This document shows positions 31,365 to 42,310 of a DNA stretch of 64,000 nucleotides, piece after piece; within the stretch, counting starts at the first letter, position 1, and each line of letters begins with the position of its first letter. The DNA is taken from contig NC_072892.1 of NCBI RefSeq assembly GCF_027943255.1, forward strand, positions 161,822,792-161,886,791. The letters run 5' to 3'. The position numbers were made by a program, and so were the translations under genes. The notes under the pieces were generated by a model. That model had not been told where the DNA came from. It worked only from the letters and a program-made list of their open reading frames with translations, and ran no database searches. This DNA comes from Anastrepha obliqua. Taxonomy: Eukaryota > Arthropoda > Insecta > Diptera > Tephritidae.

Positions 31365-32855
31365 GGGGTTCCATACGTCCAGCAGCGCCAAACATGCGCT
31401 AAAAGAAAAACTGGTTTTAGAAGAAATAACAATAGAAGGAAATATAAAAAAATTCTATACTTTGTTTATTAGTACCTAAACTTTATAAACAACTTTTTTT
31501 TTATATTCTTTACAAAAATTAGGATATAAAAAATCACGTGACCCAAAGTACAATGAAAAAAAGTTGCTCCACGGTCTGCATAATTTCTCCCCGAAATGTT
31601 GATGGATCTGCAAAAAGTAAAAAAATTCTTATAAAATAAAGTTGTAGTTATAATCTGACGAGCCAGATTTCTGAATTTTGAAAAATTTTGCAATTTACGG
31701 CATTTAAAAGAAAAGTATGCGTTTTACGTTTATTTTTATAAAATGTTTTAATAAAAATATCAAACATCCCACTCGACAGACTCAAAAAACAGACTTTCGA
31801 AGATTAAAAAAAAACCGCATCAAAAACTATTAAAACTTGTATGAGTTATCATGCAGACTGTGCCGAAAAAAGTAGTTTCGAGAAAAGCGAGCTTAAAGTT
31901 TTAAGTGCATTTCGCTCAAGGTCGCGCGCATTTAAAGCAACAACTAATTTTTAGTGTCATAAACCTTAGAATATCGACACTACAGATAGTCTTATAATGT
32001 TTTATAGATGTCCCTATACATACTTTAGCATAACAAAAGAACCGACAGGCTGAAAGGCTCCGAAAGTAATGGACAGCTCCCGCACACGAAGCACAGCTAC
32101 CTGTGCGCAACAAACTTTCGTCAGGCAGTAACATTTTCTACCATAATTTTGTATACGTGGGGAATTTTTAAAATTGACTTCTACAGAAATACGCTCAAAA
32201 CAATTTCTTTTTTTATTCCTTGATATCTCTTGTCAAATTAACAATAAATAGTTTGTACATGAAATTATTTATATAGTTATATGAAGAAATACCCCTTCTT
32301 AATCAGAGCATAGGGCGGAAACAAACTCAGACCAACGTCAGCGATCTTGTGGAATTTTTCGAATTTCATACCAGGAACATCTTGATTGGTATTCCGCGTG
32401 GGTTGATCGCATCCAAGTTGTTCGTGGTCGTCCTCTTCTTCTGGAGCCTTGTGAATTCCATTTTAGGGCCATCTTTGAGATGTCATTGTCTTCTTTGCGC
32501 AAGGTGTGCCCAATCCAACGCCATTTCCTTTCTATGATATCAGCTGCGATGGGCTTGCACATTGAAATATTTAAAAGATTTTCGTTGGTGATAACTATTT
32601 GCCAAAACATGCGGTGAATAATGCGCAGACATCTGTTGATAAATGTTTGTAGGCTATTGCATATGGTATCTGTGACTTTCAACTCCGCCGTAGTCAGTCC
32701 CAAGCCCGTGTTGAGAAAGGAGGAGGGTTGCGTATGTCTGGTAACAGACCGTATAACCCAATTACCCAAGAAACGGAAAGAAAGTCAGAACTATAGAGAA
32801 TAATAATCTGTAAAACAAAAACGATTTTTTGAAAATTCTGGACGCATGTAACCCC
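31365..32855. mobile_element. TTAA-flanked element, 1491 bp, with a LINE inside
   Basis: TTAA at 31361-31364 and 32856-32859. Left end GGGGTTCCATACGTCCAG and right end (minus strand) GGGGTTACATGCGTCCAG form an 18 bp inverted repeat with two mismatches. About 490 bp of the length is a minus-strand LINE fragment (32299-32790); without it the element is about 1.0 kb, AT-rich, and codes for nothing I recognise. Confidence 0.7.
32299..32790 (-). pseudogene. LINE C-terminal region (WIGHTLRK family)
   Basis: A 143-codon minus frame (32338-32769) includes the RT connection region and [40 protein letters not shown], the C-terminal basic segment of RNase H-less LINEs. Beyond a stop, RWSEFVSALCSD ends the protein. 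The same ALCS ending occurs in the copies at 10515, 45236 and 50600. Open over most of its length, so relatively young within its TTAA host. Confidence 0.85.
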
Positions 32856-32859
32856 TTAA

Positions 32860-33330
32860 ATGAGAAATATATTATTAATATCTAATTTTGAAACAAATAG
32901 TTCAGATGCGTGATTGTTTGAGTTAAACCTGCTCAAAAATTGATTTTTTTATATAACAAATATTCAATTTATTTTTTACAGAACAGTAAATTTAATTGCC
33001 AAGGCATAAAACTCGCTCTTTCCGGTGTTCTTCAGTCATTTTGAAATCAAAAGAATGAAGAAATATTAAGCATGATAATTTGTCTGTTTTTTTTTTTTTT
33101 TTTTGAATATAATTTATTCCCTTATTTTAATTTTAGCTTTGCATATTTTTAAGAAGAAAAAAAACCTTTAAAATCCCTTTCACAAAAAAAACATACCAAC
33201 GTAGTACTTCTAAAAAAATTAAACAATTTATGAGTAACTCCAAAGCCAAAAATGCGGGAAACCGTAACTACTATTTCAGCTGCGGAAAACAACTAATAAA
33301 AAATCTCAACTTGCATGCCCTCCATTGACC
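32860..33330. other. No gene seen
   Basis: AT-rich, with a 16-17 base T run near 33088-33104. Nothing supportable. Confidence 0.5.
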
Positions 33331-33613
33331 TCTATTGAACGCTAAAGTAGGAGTGGTTTATTATCAGCGGGAACCAGGCGAGCTCTATCCAACCCGCCCA
33401 CCAGCCACTGAAATGTTTTGCTTGCACTTTACGGTTACGCGGTTCAAGGATTTTCATGGCGACCATTTCACAATTGCGGTCGAAGAGAAACAAGAGTTTC
33501 TGGAAAAGAAACAGTGGCAATGGGGTGGAGTAAAAGTACACTACGCCTGGAGTAGGCAAGCAGTGATTACACATACCCCTGCATGCACACATATACAACT
33601 ACAAATGTATTGA
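33331..33613. other. GC-richer island open on both strands, function unknown
   Basis: About 280 bp of near-balanced base composition in an AT-rich setting. The plus strand has a 92-codon frame (from a TTG, no ATG at its start) with EPGELYPTRPPATEMFCLHF; the minus strand has an 88-codon frame with MKILEPRNRKVQAKHFSGWW. I recognise neither. It could be an exon, a fragment of a repeat or chance. Confidence 0.25.
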
Positions 33614-34564
33614 AATTCAATCCACACTTGAAGACATTCATTCGTGCACTCGCTACTATTGATAAGGTATAATTTATACATACACATATGTATGTACATG
33701 CATATATTCATCTGCAATGAAGCAGGGTAGCATTTTGGAAATGCGCCAAGTGAAAACTATCAGCAGTAAAAGGTAAAATAAGAGTCTCATTGAAGAGGTA
33801 AGAAAGAAGTGAAAAGCTTAAAGTTTCTCAACTGGAATTCGAAGTATAAATATTAACATTTTTTTAAAATAAAATATTTTTTTGAGACTTCCTATATGTA
33901 GTATTTTTTTTTTTTGAAAATAAAAATCCTGATAGTCTACGCGCATATCCTCGTCATGATTGGTACTCATACGACCTGTAGCACCATTGGTTTTGTTGTA
34001 TTTAATTTAAGGAAGTGTTTGCACTTAGTGAGCTGTTTAGTTGTAGGTAGTATTACAATGAAGAGTAAGTAACTATTTAAGGTAGCTGAAATCAAACCGT
34101 AAAATGGATATTAGAAATACAAACTGTCAGGGACATATCTGGCGACGTTCATATGACAACGAGTTATGACTGTTGGTTTAAATATTTTAGTAAAATTTAT
34201 TTATTTTTTCTGTTAGTTATTTTTTATCTTTTGTTACATAAAAATTTTTATCATTTATGTGTAAAATTTAATTTTTTATTCCATTTTAATTTTTTATTTC
34301 AGAATGAAACACATTCGCAGATAAACGACTTTGCTTACTAACTCTTAAAAATTATATGTAAGTAAAAGGCTCGTGCAGATGCTGCTTTATTGCTTCATTT
34401 AATATCAAGTTTTACAAAAAATTTTGATTACTGAGTATTGTATTCAGATTTTTTTTTTCCAAAATATTTTTCATTAATAAATCTTATTCATTTTTTAGAA
34501 GCGTTTCACAATTACTCCTAGTTTATATAAAGGTATACTAATAAAAAATTGTCTTTCATAATTC
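33614..34564. other. No gene seen
   Basis: Strongly AT-rich, with T and A runs. The small frames are low-complexity (Phe/Leu/Tyr-rich). Confidence 0.5.
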
Positions 34565-35106
34565 AAGGTTAAGTCCAAAATAAACAAGACTGAGCTAAAA
34601 TAGAAATAGAAAGAGAAAATGATCACTTAAAGTGCGATAATCGAAGTTTTGGAAATATTCAATTCCAATTCCATGAGTTTCAACAATGATTTACGAACAA
34701 TTTCGATGGAGTTTTCGGTGATTACTGTTTTTAGGCGAACCGTATGTTCACTGTCATTGATGTTCTCACAACCATCTCTGAAGCGTGTAAACCACTCGTG
34801 AAGTCTGGCACGAGATAGACAATCATCGCCATAAACTTTTTTCATCAATTCAAATGTTTCGCTAAACGCTTTGCCGATTTTAAAACAAAATTTGATATTA
34901 GCTCTTTGTTCGAGACTCATTTTTGTACCGATGACACAAACATACTGACACTTAAAACGCAATAACTTTGCTTCCACTGGGTCGAATGTCACCAAGCTTT
35001 CACTGGAAGTCGGCTAGGGATGTAACTTCCAACGCACTAACTCATTAAAGGGACGGCGCTATCAAAACATTTTTATGACTTCAGTCTTGTTTTGGACTTC
35101 ACCTTC
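34565..35106 (-). mobile_element. Mariner deletion derivative, N-terminal ORF only
   Basis: The left end AAGGTTAAGTCCAAAATAAA and right end (minus strand) AAGGTGAAGTCCAAAACAAG are imperfect inverted repeats. Inside, the minus frame from about 34922 reads MSLEQRANIKFCFKIGKAFS, KVYGDDCLSRARLHEWF and LELNISKTSI, the complete helix-turn-helix DNA-binding domain of a mariner transposase. It stops about 100 residues in, next to the left end; the whole catalytic domain is deleted. A solitary binding domain of this kind could in principle occupy the ends without cutting, but the inserted changes make expression doubtful. Confidence 0.85.
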
Positions 35107-35171
35107 TAGTTAGAAAATCAGCGATATGTGCCAAAGTGTATGCCAAAATTCTACATGCAAAGTTCCATATA

Positions 35172-35532
35172 CAGGGTTGGCCATATTAAACTGACCCATT
35201 GAGTAACCCTATAACTTTTTACTGTAATTTGAAATCTAAGGCTTACGTCAACAAGCCAAAGACACTAGGCGCACTTAAGGCCAATATCCGACGGGAAATA
35301 GCCGCCATATCGGCCGAGACGCTGGCCAAAACTATGGAAAACGCCAAAAAACGGGCACATTACGCTATACGAGCTAAGGGTGACCACTTGCGCGATATCA
35401 TATTCAAAAAGTGATGTAAACGAATCTCCTTGAACTAAGTTAAATGTTTTTCACAATGAAACACAAAAAAATGTTTATTTTTCCATATTTTTTTTAATAA
35501 TCACATGGGTCAGTTTAAGATGGCCAACCCTG
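35172..35532 (+). mobile_element. DD41D mariner deletion derivative, 361 bp
   Basis: Ends CAGGGTTGGCCATATTAAAC and (minus strand) CAGGGTTGGCCATCTTAAAC, both next to TA. The only coding remnant is the C-terminal tail YVNKPKTLGALKANIRREIA, then RAKGDHLRDIIFKK and a stop at about 35414. Confidence 0.85.
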
Positions 35533-35544
35533 TACATATCCAAA

Positions 35545-35708
35545 TACGTGCTAAGGGCGACCACTTGCGCGATATCATATTCAAAAAGTGATGTAAACGA
35601 ATCTCCTTGAACTAAATTAAATGTTTTTCACAATGAAACACAAAAAAATGTTTCTTTTTCCATATTTTTTTAATAATCACATGGGTCAGTTTAATATGGC
35701 CAACCCTG
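35545..35708 (+). repeat. Second copy of the DD41D 3' end in tandem
   Basis: From GTGCTAAGGGCGACCACTTG to CCAACCCTG this repeats 35371-35532 with only a handful of differences, again ending beside TA. The left part of the element is absent, so this is either a partial tandem duplication or a second truncated insertion 12 bp away. Confidence 0.85.
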
Positions 35709-36512
35709 TACATATAATATATGTATACACATACATATGTATTAGGTGAAATTACATTCGCGAGCTGCGTCACTTTGATTTGAATTTCGAAATTGATGTT
35801 TTCGTTGAAATTGGCATAGTTTGTTTACGAGTTGTGGCTGTCGGCCACCGAATCGCTACACCACCTAGTGCCCAAATAATGTTTGCACACATACTTGAAT
35901 ATACATGTATATACCTATGTATATATGTGTGAGTGCGTTGTGTAGTTAGCTTTACTCTATGCGCGCTTTCGTCTCCGCATCGTTTGTGTTGACACTTGTG
36001 TTGCTGTGGCTTTGAGTCAGACCTATGTTGTGTGCTTATATACACATACAAGTGCGTATGTATGTATGTGGCATGTTTGTAAAGTGTCTCACCCCAGGAG
36101 TATTGCAAATCAATTGACCGCCAACAAAATAATTTTCAAGTGTAAATTTGACATTTCGGAATGTTTGCCAAGGAGAGAGGGAATGATTGATTGATTGATT
36201 AGATGATTGGCAAATTGATAGACTAGTTTGTCACCTGCAATGTGTCAGCGTACTGTACTTGCACATATGTCAATCAAATGTGTGTGTGGTCAAAAGGCCT
36301 TTAAGGTGCATGCTTCAATTCTCAAAAACACTGACACGGAATGGATACAAAATAAAATATATTTTAATAATATGTACAATAACCAAATATATTCTATTAT
36401 GTATTTGTGGTAATTGAGTCCCCAGTGGCAGGATTAAATTTATAAGAAAATTCTAATGATAAAAGTTTATTTCAATAACTATTGGAGAGAAGACAAGTGT
36501 GGATTTTTTTTT
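35709..36512. other. Microsatellite-rich spacer, no gene
   Basis: Contains TATG/TACA runs near 35715-35745 and 36050-36070, and a TTGA run at 36187-36198. No conserved frame. Confidence 0.5.
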
Positions 36513-36850
36513 GTTTTGTGTGTGTTAAAAACAATAGAAAGAATAATAGAAGAGCACATAAAGGCTAGCATCAGCCCTAATAAGCTTAATATTATATCTC
36601 ACAACATGCGTACTGTAAAAGGGAATCTGCGGAAACAGCACTTAACCCACTTATTACAGAAATCGAGAAGTCAATTTATAATAAGGAACTCACACTGGTA
36701 GCCTTCCTTGATATTGAGGGCGCGTTTAATAATATCCTACCGGATAATAAAGGCACAGACGGATTTTGGGATCTCTGGCGCTCTGGTTGAGCTCATCAAA
36801 AACATGTTCTTTCCCAATACACTTAGAGAAGTCATGCAATATTTACTTAA

Positions 36851-37578
36851 GGGGGTCTTCTGGTCTCCAGCGAAAAAAAAATCGATTTTTTTTTGCATAA
36901 TTTTGTTGTATGTGTATGCGAGAATACGCCACAGAAAGGATTTTTTGAAAATCGCATTTTTTCACATTTTTCTGGGCACCGAAGTGTACCCTCCTCCGGC
37001 CGTTTTATCATAAACTTTATCTTTAAACGCGTTTCCCCGAAAATCGTTTTTTTTAAGCATTTTGGTCACACTTTTCATAGTAGTTATACTCCGATTTCAA
37101 TGGTTTTGGTCTTAAAAGGTTCGGAAAACTTACCGCTAAGTTTCCCCGCGTACGATTTTTGAAATTTTTTTTCATTCCATTTTTATAACCTTTTAAAGTT
37201 CAAAAAATGAGCAAAAAAAAAATTTTTTTTGCAAATTGTTGCATAACTTTTGAAAAAAATTAAAAAAAAAAAATCTGTCACGGGAAAACTTAACCAGGGC
37301 AACTCTGAAGACAACGCATATCTAATTTTTGCTTTCTGATTACCCAGGTGGAAAAACCGTGACCAAAATGGAGACCTGTTTCGTTTGGAGGTGGACGTCT
37401 TCAGCGCCATTTCAAGGTCGCGGGTGTTAATTTTTTTCAAAGTCAAAACCATTTTTTAAAAGCCAAGACATGTACCTTTAAAATAAAAAAAAATTTTTTT
37501 TGAAATATTCACAGGATTTGTCACAATCAATCCCCAAAAAAACCCTTCATTTCAGGGCCTCGAGACCAGAAGACCCCC
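36851..37578. mobile_element. TTAA-flanked element, 728 bp, inside a LINE
   Basis: TTAA at 36847-36850 and 37579-37582. Both ends start GGGGGTCTTCTGGTCTC (right end on minus strand), a perfect 17 bp inverted repeat. The interior is AT-rich with A/T runs and no convincing ORF. It lies in a LINE frame between MQYLLK and MVENWSK and is removed cleanly by deleting element plus one TTAA. piggyBac- or Kolobok-type mobilisation is inferred. Confidence 0.9.
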
Positions 37579-37886
37579 TTAAAATGGTTGAAAACTGGTC
37601 AAAAGCAAATGGGCTAAGCGTCAACCCCAATAAAACTGAACTCATCCAATTTACCAGGAAACATAAAATTCCAAATATAGCTCCCCCGACTCTAGGTGGA
37701 ACGGCACTGTCAATCAGTGATGAGGCCCGCTACTTAGGTCTAATACTAGACAGAAAACTAAGTTGGAAGGCAATATCACTCTACTCTTGTAAACAGCTGA
37801 TAGGACTAAGTTGGGGTCTCTGCCCATCTATCGTATATTGGCTTTTCACAGCAATTGTCAGACCAATCCTAACATACGGTATACTA

Positions 37887-38539
37887 AAGGGTGATTTTTT
37901 AACAGCTATAGGAAAGTTTTTCAAAAAAACACACGTAAAATTCAGAAAAATGCCCCACAAAAAATAATCTAAAAGCGAACTCGCCTCTCAACAAGTCCAT
38001 TGCTACGCGTGCTGTGTGACATGTGGCACCGTCTTGCTGAAACCACATGTCATGCAAGTCAAGCTCTTGCATTTTGGGCAAAAAAAAGTTGGATATGGTT
38101 GAATTTCACGGTAGCGCTCACCATTCACAGTTACGTTACGATTCGCAGCATCTTTGAAGAAGTGCTGCCCAATGATACCTCCAACCCATAAACCGCTCCA
38201 AACTGTGACCTTTTCTGGATACATTGGTAGCTCTTGCAATTCTTGAAGCTGATCTTCACTCCAAAATCGACAATTCTGCTTATTTACGTACCCATTGATC
38301 CAAAAATGAGCTTCGACGCTGAACACAATTTTTCGATAAAAAAGTGGATCTTAAACTTTCTTAATAGAACACGCATTTTTATAACAAAATTCAATGATTT
38401 GCAAGCGTTGTTCGTTTGTAAGACGATTCATGGTTAAATTATAGACCAAACTGAAGATGTTTGACAGTGAAACAAAACACGAAACTTGCGTCAGCTGTTT
38501 AAACCGACTTAAAAAGATAATAGCTAAAAAATCACCCGT
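37887..38539 (-). mobile_element. DD41D mariner deletion derivative, 653 bp, inside a LINE
   Basis: Ends AAGGGTGATTTTTTAACAGC (left) and (minus strand) ACGGGTGATTTTTTAGCTAT, flanked by TA (37885-37886 and 38540-38541). The minus-strand gene retains FSVEAHFWINGYVNKQNC (first catalytic Asp replaced by Val), MYPEKVTVWSGLWVGGIIGQ and WFQQDGATCHTARVAMDLLR, then is cut short before the third Asp block. Inserted in the LINE codons for TYGILVWW. Confidence 0.92.
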
Positions 38540-38874
38540 TAGTATGGTGGACGGCTTTAGATAAGTTATATATTAAAATAACCATGGTACATGTACAAGG
38601 AATGGTCAGTCTTTGCATCTGCGGGGCCCTTAGGACTACACCCACAGGGGCACTAAATATTATGCTTAATTATGCCACAGCAGCTCTCAGACTAAGAGAA
38701 TTCGGTCTACTCAGAACGAACCAAAGAGGACACTCCTCAATTTTAGAACAATTCCCCCTGCAAACGGATTTCTGTAAGACCAACGATATCAACTTAAATA
38801 AATCTTTCGCCACAATATTTCCTTCCAAAGAGGAAGGGGATAACGGGCTTATAGTTAAGAAAAATGATATACTA

Positions 38875-39789
38875 CTGTGTCCAAAAAATAAGGTGACATT
38901 GTATTTATTTTGAAAATTCTTTATTTATTCTTCCAAATCAATTTCATCCCCTTCAAAGTAATCCCCTCCCGACACAATGCACTTATGCCAACGTTTTTTC
39001 CAATTTTCGAAACACTGGTTGTAGTCACTTTCCGGGATGGCCTTCAGTTCCGTCTTCGTTGCGGCTTGAATCTCCTCTATCGTGTCAAAACGGTGTCCCC
39101 GGAGCGGTCTTTTGAGCCTGCTGAACAGCCAGAAGTCGCACGGTGCCAGATCAGGTGAATACGGTGGTTGCGGAACGATATGGGTTGAGTTTTTGATGAA
39201 ATGATCACGAATTACGAGTCCAAAAAATTCAATGTTTTCGGTACCAGTCGAGATTTGACGCGCTTGAGGCCCAAAACATCCTTCAAAATGGTATTGACTG
39301 AGCCTTTCGATATGCCAACATCATCAGCAAGGTCTCTAATCGTTAATCGACGGTTTTTCAACACCAAATCTTTGATTTGTTGGACGTGAGCTTCGTCAGT
39401 TGAGGTTGATGGTCGCCCAGGACGCTCTTCGTCTTCGACACGTTCACGACCGGCTTGGAACTCACTATACCACTTGTAAACATTTTTTTTAGACATAGCC
39501 TCATCACCAAAGGCTTTCTGCACCATCCTCAACGTATCCGAAAATTGATTCCGCAAACAAAATTTAATGCAAATTCTTTGCTCAACAAATTTCGACATTG
39601 CAAAAAACGAGAAACTCACTTTTAGCAGCTCACAAAACGACGCGTATCTCAAACAGTAAATGAATATTTCACATGAAATTTGACATAGATGTCACTCACA
39701 GTACTACCAACCTAAAAAAAAAAAGAATTCTCCTAATCCTTCAAAGCGCGCAGTTTAAAATCAAATGTCACCTTATTTTTTGGACACAG
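38875..39789 (-). mobile_element. Mariner (DD34D) deletion derivative, 915 bp, inside a LINE
   Basis: Ends CTGTGTCCAAAAAATAAGGT and (minus strand) CTGTGTCCAAAAAATAAGGT are a perfect inverted repeat of at least 26 bp, flanked by TA (38873-38874, 39790-39791). Inserted between LINE codons for DIL and VNIYTDG. Confidence 0.95.
38915..39598 (-). pseudogene. Mariner transposase with the middle deleted
   Basis: The gene starts at ATG 39598 ([17 protein letters not shown]) and encodes a full DNA-binding domain with [38 protein letters not shown] and [20 protein letters not shown], then [11 protein letters not shown] at about residue 128. After that, in another frame (about 38915-39215), it resumes in the third catalytic block PPYSPDLAPCDFWLFSRLKR and the C-terminal tail. 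The segments bearing Asp 1 and Asp 2 are missing, so it is inactive. Confidence 0.88.
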
Positions 39790-40189
39790 TAGTAAACATA
39801 TACACAGATGGCTCAAAACTAGACATGTGGAGGGGGTAAGCCAATAATTTCGTCTACCTGTTTATTGCAGTGTATTTCAGGTGAAAGTCATTGCCATAAA
39901 AGAGGGACTCACGGTAATAAAAACGAGAGTATTATCCACAAATGAAGTCTTTATATGTTGGACAGTCAAGCGGCAATAATAGCGTTTGAATCATAAACGC
40001 ACTCGTCAAAAACAGTCATAGAATGTTTTAAACTTCTAAAGGACGTTTCAAACTACTACAAAATACACCTTATTTGGGTGCCAGGCCACAGGAATATAGC
40101 AGCAAACTGCAAGGCGGATGAACTTGCTCGAACCGGTACAACGCTCGATCTGCAACCGGATACCCATTCCCATAGCCACTTGTAAATTA

Positions 40190-41282
40190 CTTATAGACTG
40201 CATTTATTAGCCCCACTTTACTATATGGCGTGCTGGTATTGGTGGGGTGCAAGGCGGTAAGGAAGAAAACATATCTCAGGCCATTGGTGAAAGTTCAACG
40301 ACTCTCCACGCTTTGCATTACGGGCGCTATGAATTCAACTCCAACGGCAGCTCTCGAGGCTATCGTCAACCTAACACCGATTGATCTCTTTGCAGAAGGC
40401 TACAAGTAACCGAACAGCTTATCTCTAGAGCCTTCGCACCTAGCTCTATTACTGAGAATGCCACAGTCAATTCAGACAATATAGTTCCAATTATTAGTTT
40501 TAGCAAACAACTAAAGGCCGTTATTGAAGACGGCGGATAGTGCAAAGGCTTGGTTCCGAGCAGTAACACCTTCAGTGTATTCACTGATGGATCGAAAATG
40601 AAAGAGGGGGTTGACGCTGGCAGATATGGCGCGGAATTAAGCATCGATAAGGCGTTTAAACTATCTAACTATTGTACTGTGTTTGGATAGCCAAGCGGCT
40701 ATTAAAGCGATAAAATCATACTGTGTTTCATCCAAAGATATCCTTGAACTCAAGGCAGCAATCAAGAAGCTCGCTCGTAACCGCAGGCTTTGTGTTTATT
40801 AGGTTCCTAGCCATAAAGGCATAGAGGGAAACGAGACAGACTATTTAAAAAGAACTAGAGGCAAAAAAAGAACTAGGCAAAAGGCAGATGGCTTAGCCTG
40901 ACGAATTGCAAAGTTGCCAGAATCATGTGTAAGCACGCATATGATTATAAATAACCTAATCGGTTATATCGTTCGATAGTAAGAACTGTAGAGCTTTAGT
41001 TGGTATACTAATAGGGCACTGCCTAGTTGCAGCGCTTGCTTCCAAGATAAATTTAACCATTAACGACGTTTGCAGGAAATGTAATGAGCCGGGCAAAAGA
41101 GAAGCCTTGGAGCATCGTCTATGCTACGGTCGGGCTCTCCCGAAAACTAGACTATGCTACCTGGGTGTTTACAGCTTTGAAATACTAGAATCTATCCCTG
41201 AACTAGAGCTTGAGCGACTTCTAAAATTCGCGAACGTTACGCGCAGCTTGAGTGATGCAGCCAGTATAACCTAGCCTAACCT
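40190..41282 (+). pseudogene. LINE B: thumb, RNase H and C-terminal knuckle
   Basis: After the join, the plus strand encodes the thumb (PTLLYGVLVLVG at about 40212, VQRLSTLCITGAMNSTPTAA at 40290), the RNase H start (VFTDGSKMKEGVDAG at about 40575), SQAAIKAI (about 40690), a decayed GHKGIEGNE block, and at 40995-41270 IGHCLVAALASKINLTINDV, CRKCNEPGKREALEH and RLCYGRALPKTRLCYLGVYS. Many stops. The tail ends in AACCTAGCCTAACCTC. A different I-superfamily LINE from the one upstream. Confidence 0.8.
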
Positions 41283-41339
41283 CTAACTTTAAGCTATCAA
41301 AATTAATGACCAAGCACCAAGACTAACCAGCAGGTATAT

Positions 41340-41810
41340 CTCATCGTATGCTATTTCGAAAACACTATGGCCTCAATACGGTATACTATAATATAAACAG
41401 AACGCTTAACGTGATGGGAATCCCCCGCCATTCAATTTCCAAACTCATTGCGGTGCTCACTGGTCACTGGGTGATTGGTACTCATACGGAGAAGCTTGGA
41501 ATTACGTACAATTCCTATTGCAGAAGCTGTGGGGATCCTGCAGAGAAAGAGACTGTTGAGCACTTTCTCTGCATATGACCGGCTCTGGCGGCTAGGTGCT
41601 TGAAATTCCTTAGCGTCCCCTTTGGGGGGTGGCCTGAAGAAATTCATCAGCCTAGATCCGTATTTCTCTCCTCCACTAAATCAACAGCACTGGATGGCTG
41701 TAGACGGTTTTTTTTCGCAGGTAGTGATCCACATTATGGTATCAAAACGGCGGGTAAGTGCTACTTGTAGTGTACCTGGGGTACTCTTGCCATCTAACCT
41801 ACCAGACTAA
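41340..41810 (+). pseudogene. LINE C: Jockey-like C-terminus and 3' UTR
   Basis: The frame 41348-41578 reads VMGIPRHSISKLIAVLTGHW, VIGTHTEKLGITYNSYCRSC and EKETVEHFLCI, then a stop where Cys-Pro should follow. The 3' UTR shares GGTATCAAAACGGCG and TAGTG/GTGCTACTTG with the minus-strand copy at 18956-19437. 5'-truncated. Confidence 0.82.
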
Positions 41811-42019
41811 CCAGACAGACGAAGTATCTGGAGTCATGTTCCTAATGATCCTAAAATGCATGAATGGAAGAGAAGCAATAAAAGCGATTATCTCCACGTT
41901 CCTATAACAGTCGGTTCTATGTACGATTTTATATCTGGCCAAGCACCGTCAATCTTTCTGCATTCCATTTGTGTTAAATGTTCTCGTTCTTACAACAGCA
42001 ACTCTACATATTTACTACT

Positions 42020-42105
42020 AATAAAAAATAGTTTTAAAAAACTGAAAAACACGCTTTTATTGCTAATCGAACTAAAAAGTAGAAAATAAATTTTAATGAC
42101 AAAGG
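42020..42105. repeat. Left arm of an 86 bp inverted repeat
   Basis: Contains AACACGCTTTTATTGCTAAT and CGAACTAAAAAGTAGAAAAT, ending AATGACAAAGG. Its reverse complement occurs at 42311-42395 with about three differences. Confidence 0.88.
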
Positions 42106-42310
42106 GGCCTATAATGAAGTAATAGCAAATCGAACGATCAGTCATAGTCAACTACCTCAGAACAGAATTATAACAAAAATTAAGATGCAAATAGAGTAAT
42201 TCAAATTAGAGTTAAAAGCGTGGGATGCTTGATATAGTAAATATTACAATCATTCTATTGGCAACTACCTATGTACAGGGGGTTATGAAAGTGAAGCAAA
42301 AAAAATAGGT

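Larger units (their letters stand above)
36513..40188 (+). pseudogene. I-superfamily LINE (RT to RNase H) split by three transposons
   Basis: RT fingers and palm at 36513-36830 (LKTIERIIEEHIKASISP; LVAFLDIEGAFNNIL in another frame), thumb at 37583-37886 (LSVNPNKTELIQF, ARYLGLILDRKLSW), continuation at 38542-38874 (VQGMVSLCICGALRTTPTGA), RNase H at 39792-40188 (NIYTDGSKLDMW, LDSQAAIIAFES, LIWVPGHRNIAANCKADEL). The three gaps are TIR elements at 36851-37578, 37887-38539 and 38875-39789; removing each with one target copy keeps the frame. The palm segment that should carry YADD is missing between about 36815 and 36825, an older deletion in the LINE itself. Joins LINE B at about 40190. Confidence 0.9.

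Noticed and set aside
36456..36701. Host gene starting at 36456
   Set aside because: The frame runs into LINE reverse transcriptase motifs (KTIERIIEEHI, then the palm in another frame).
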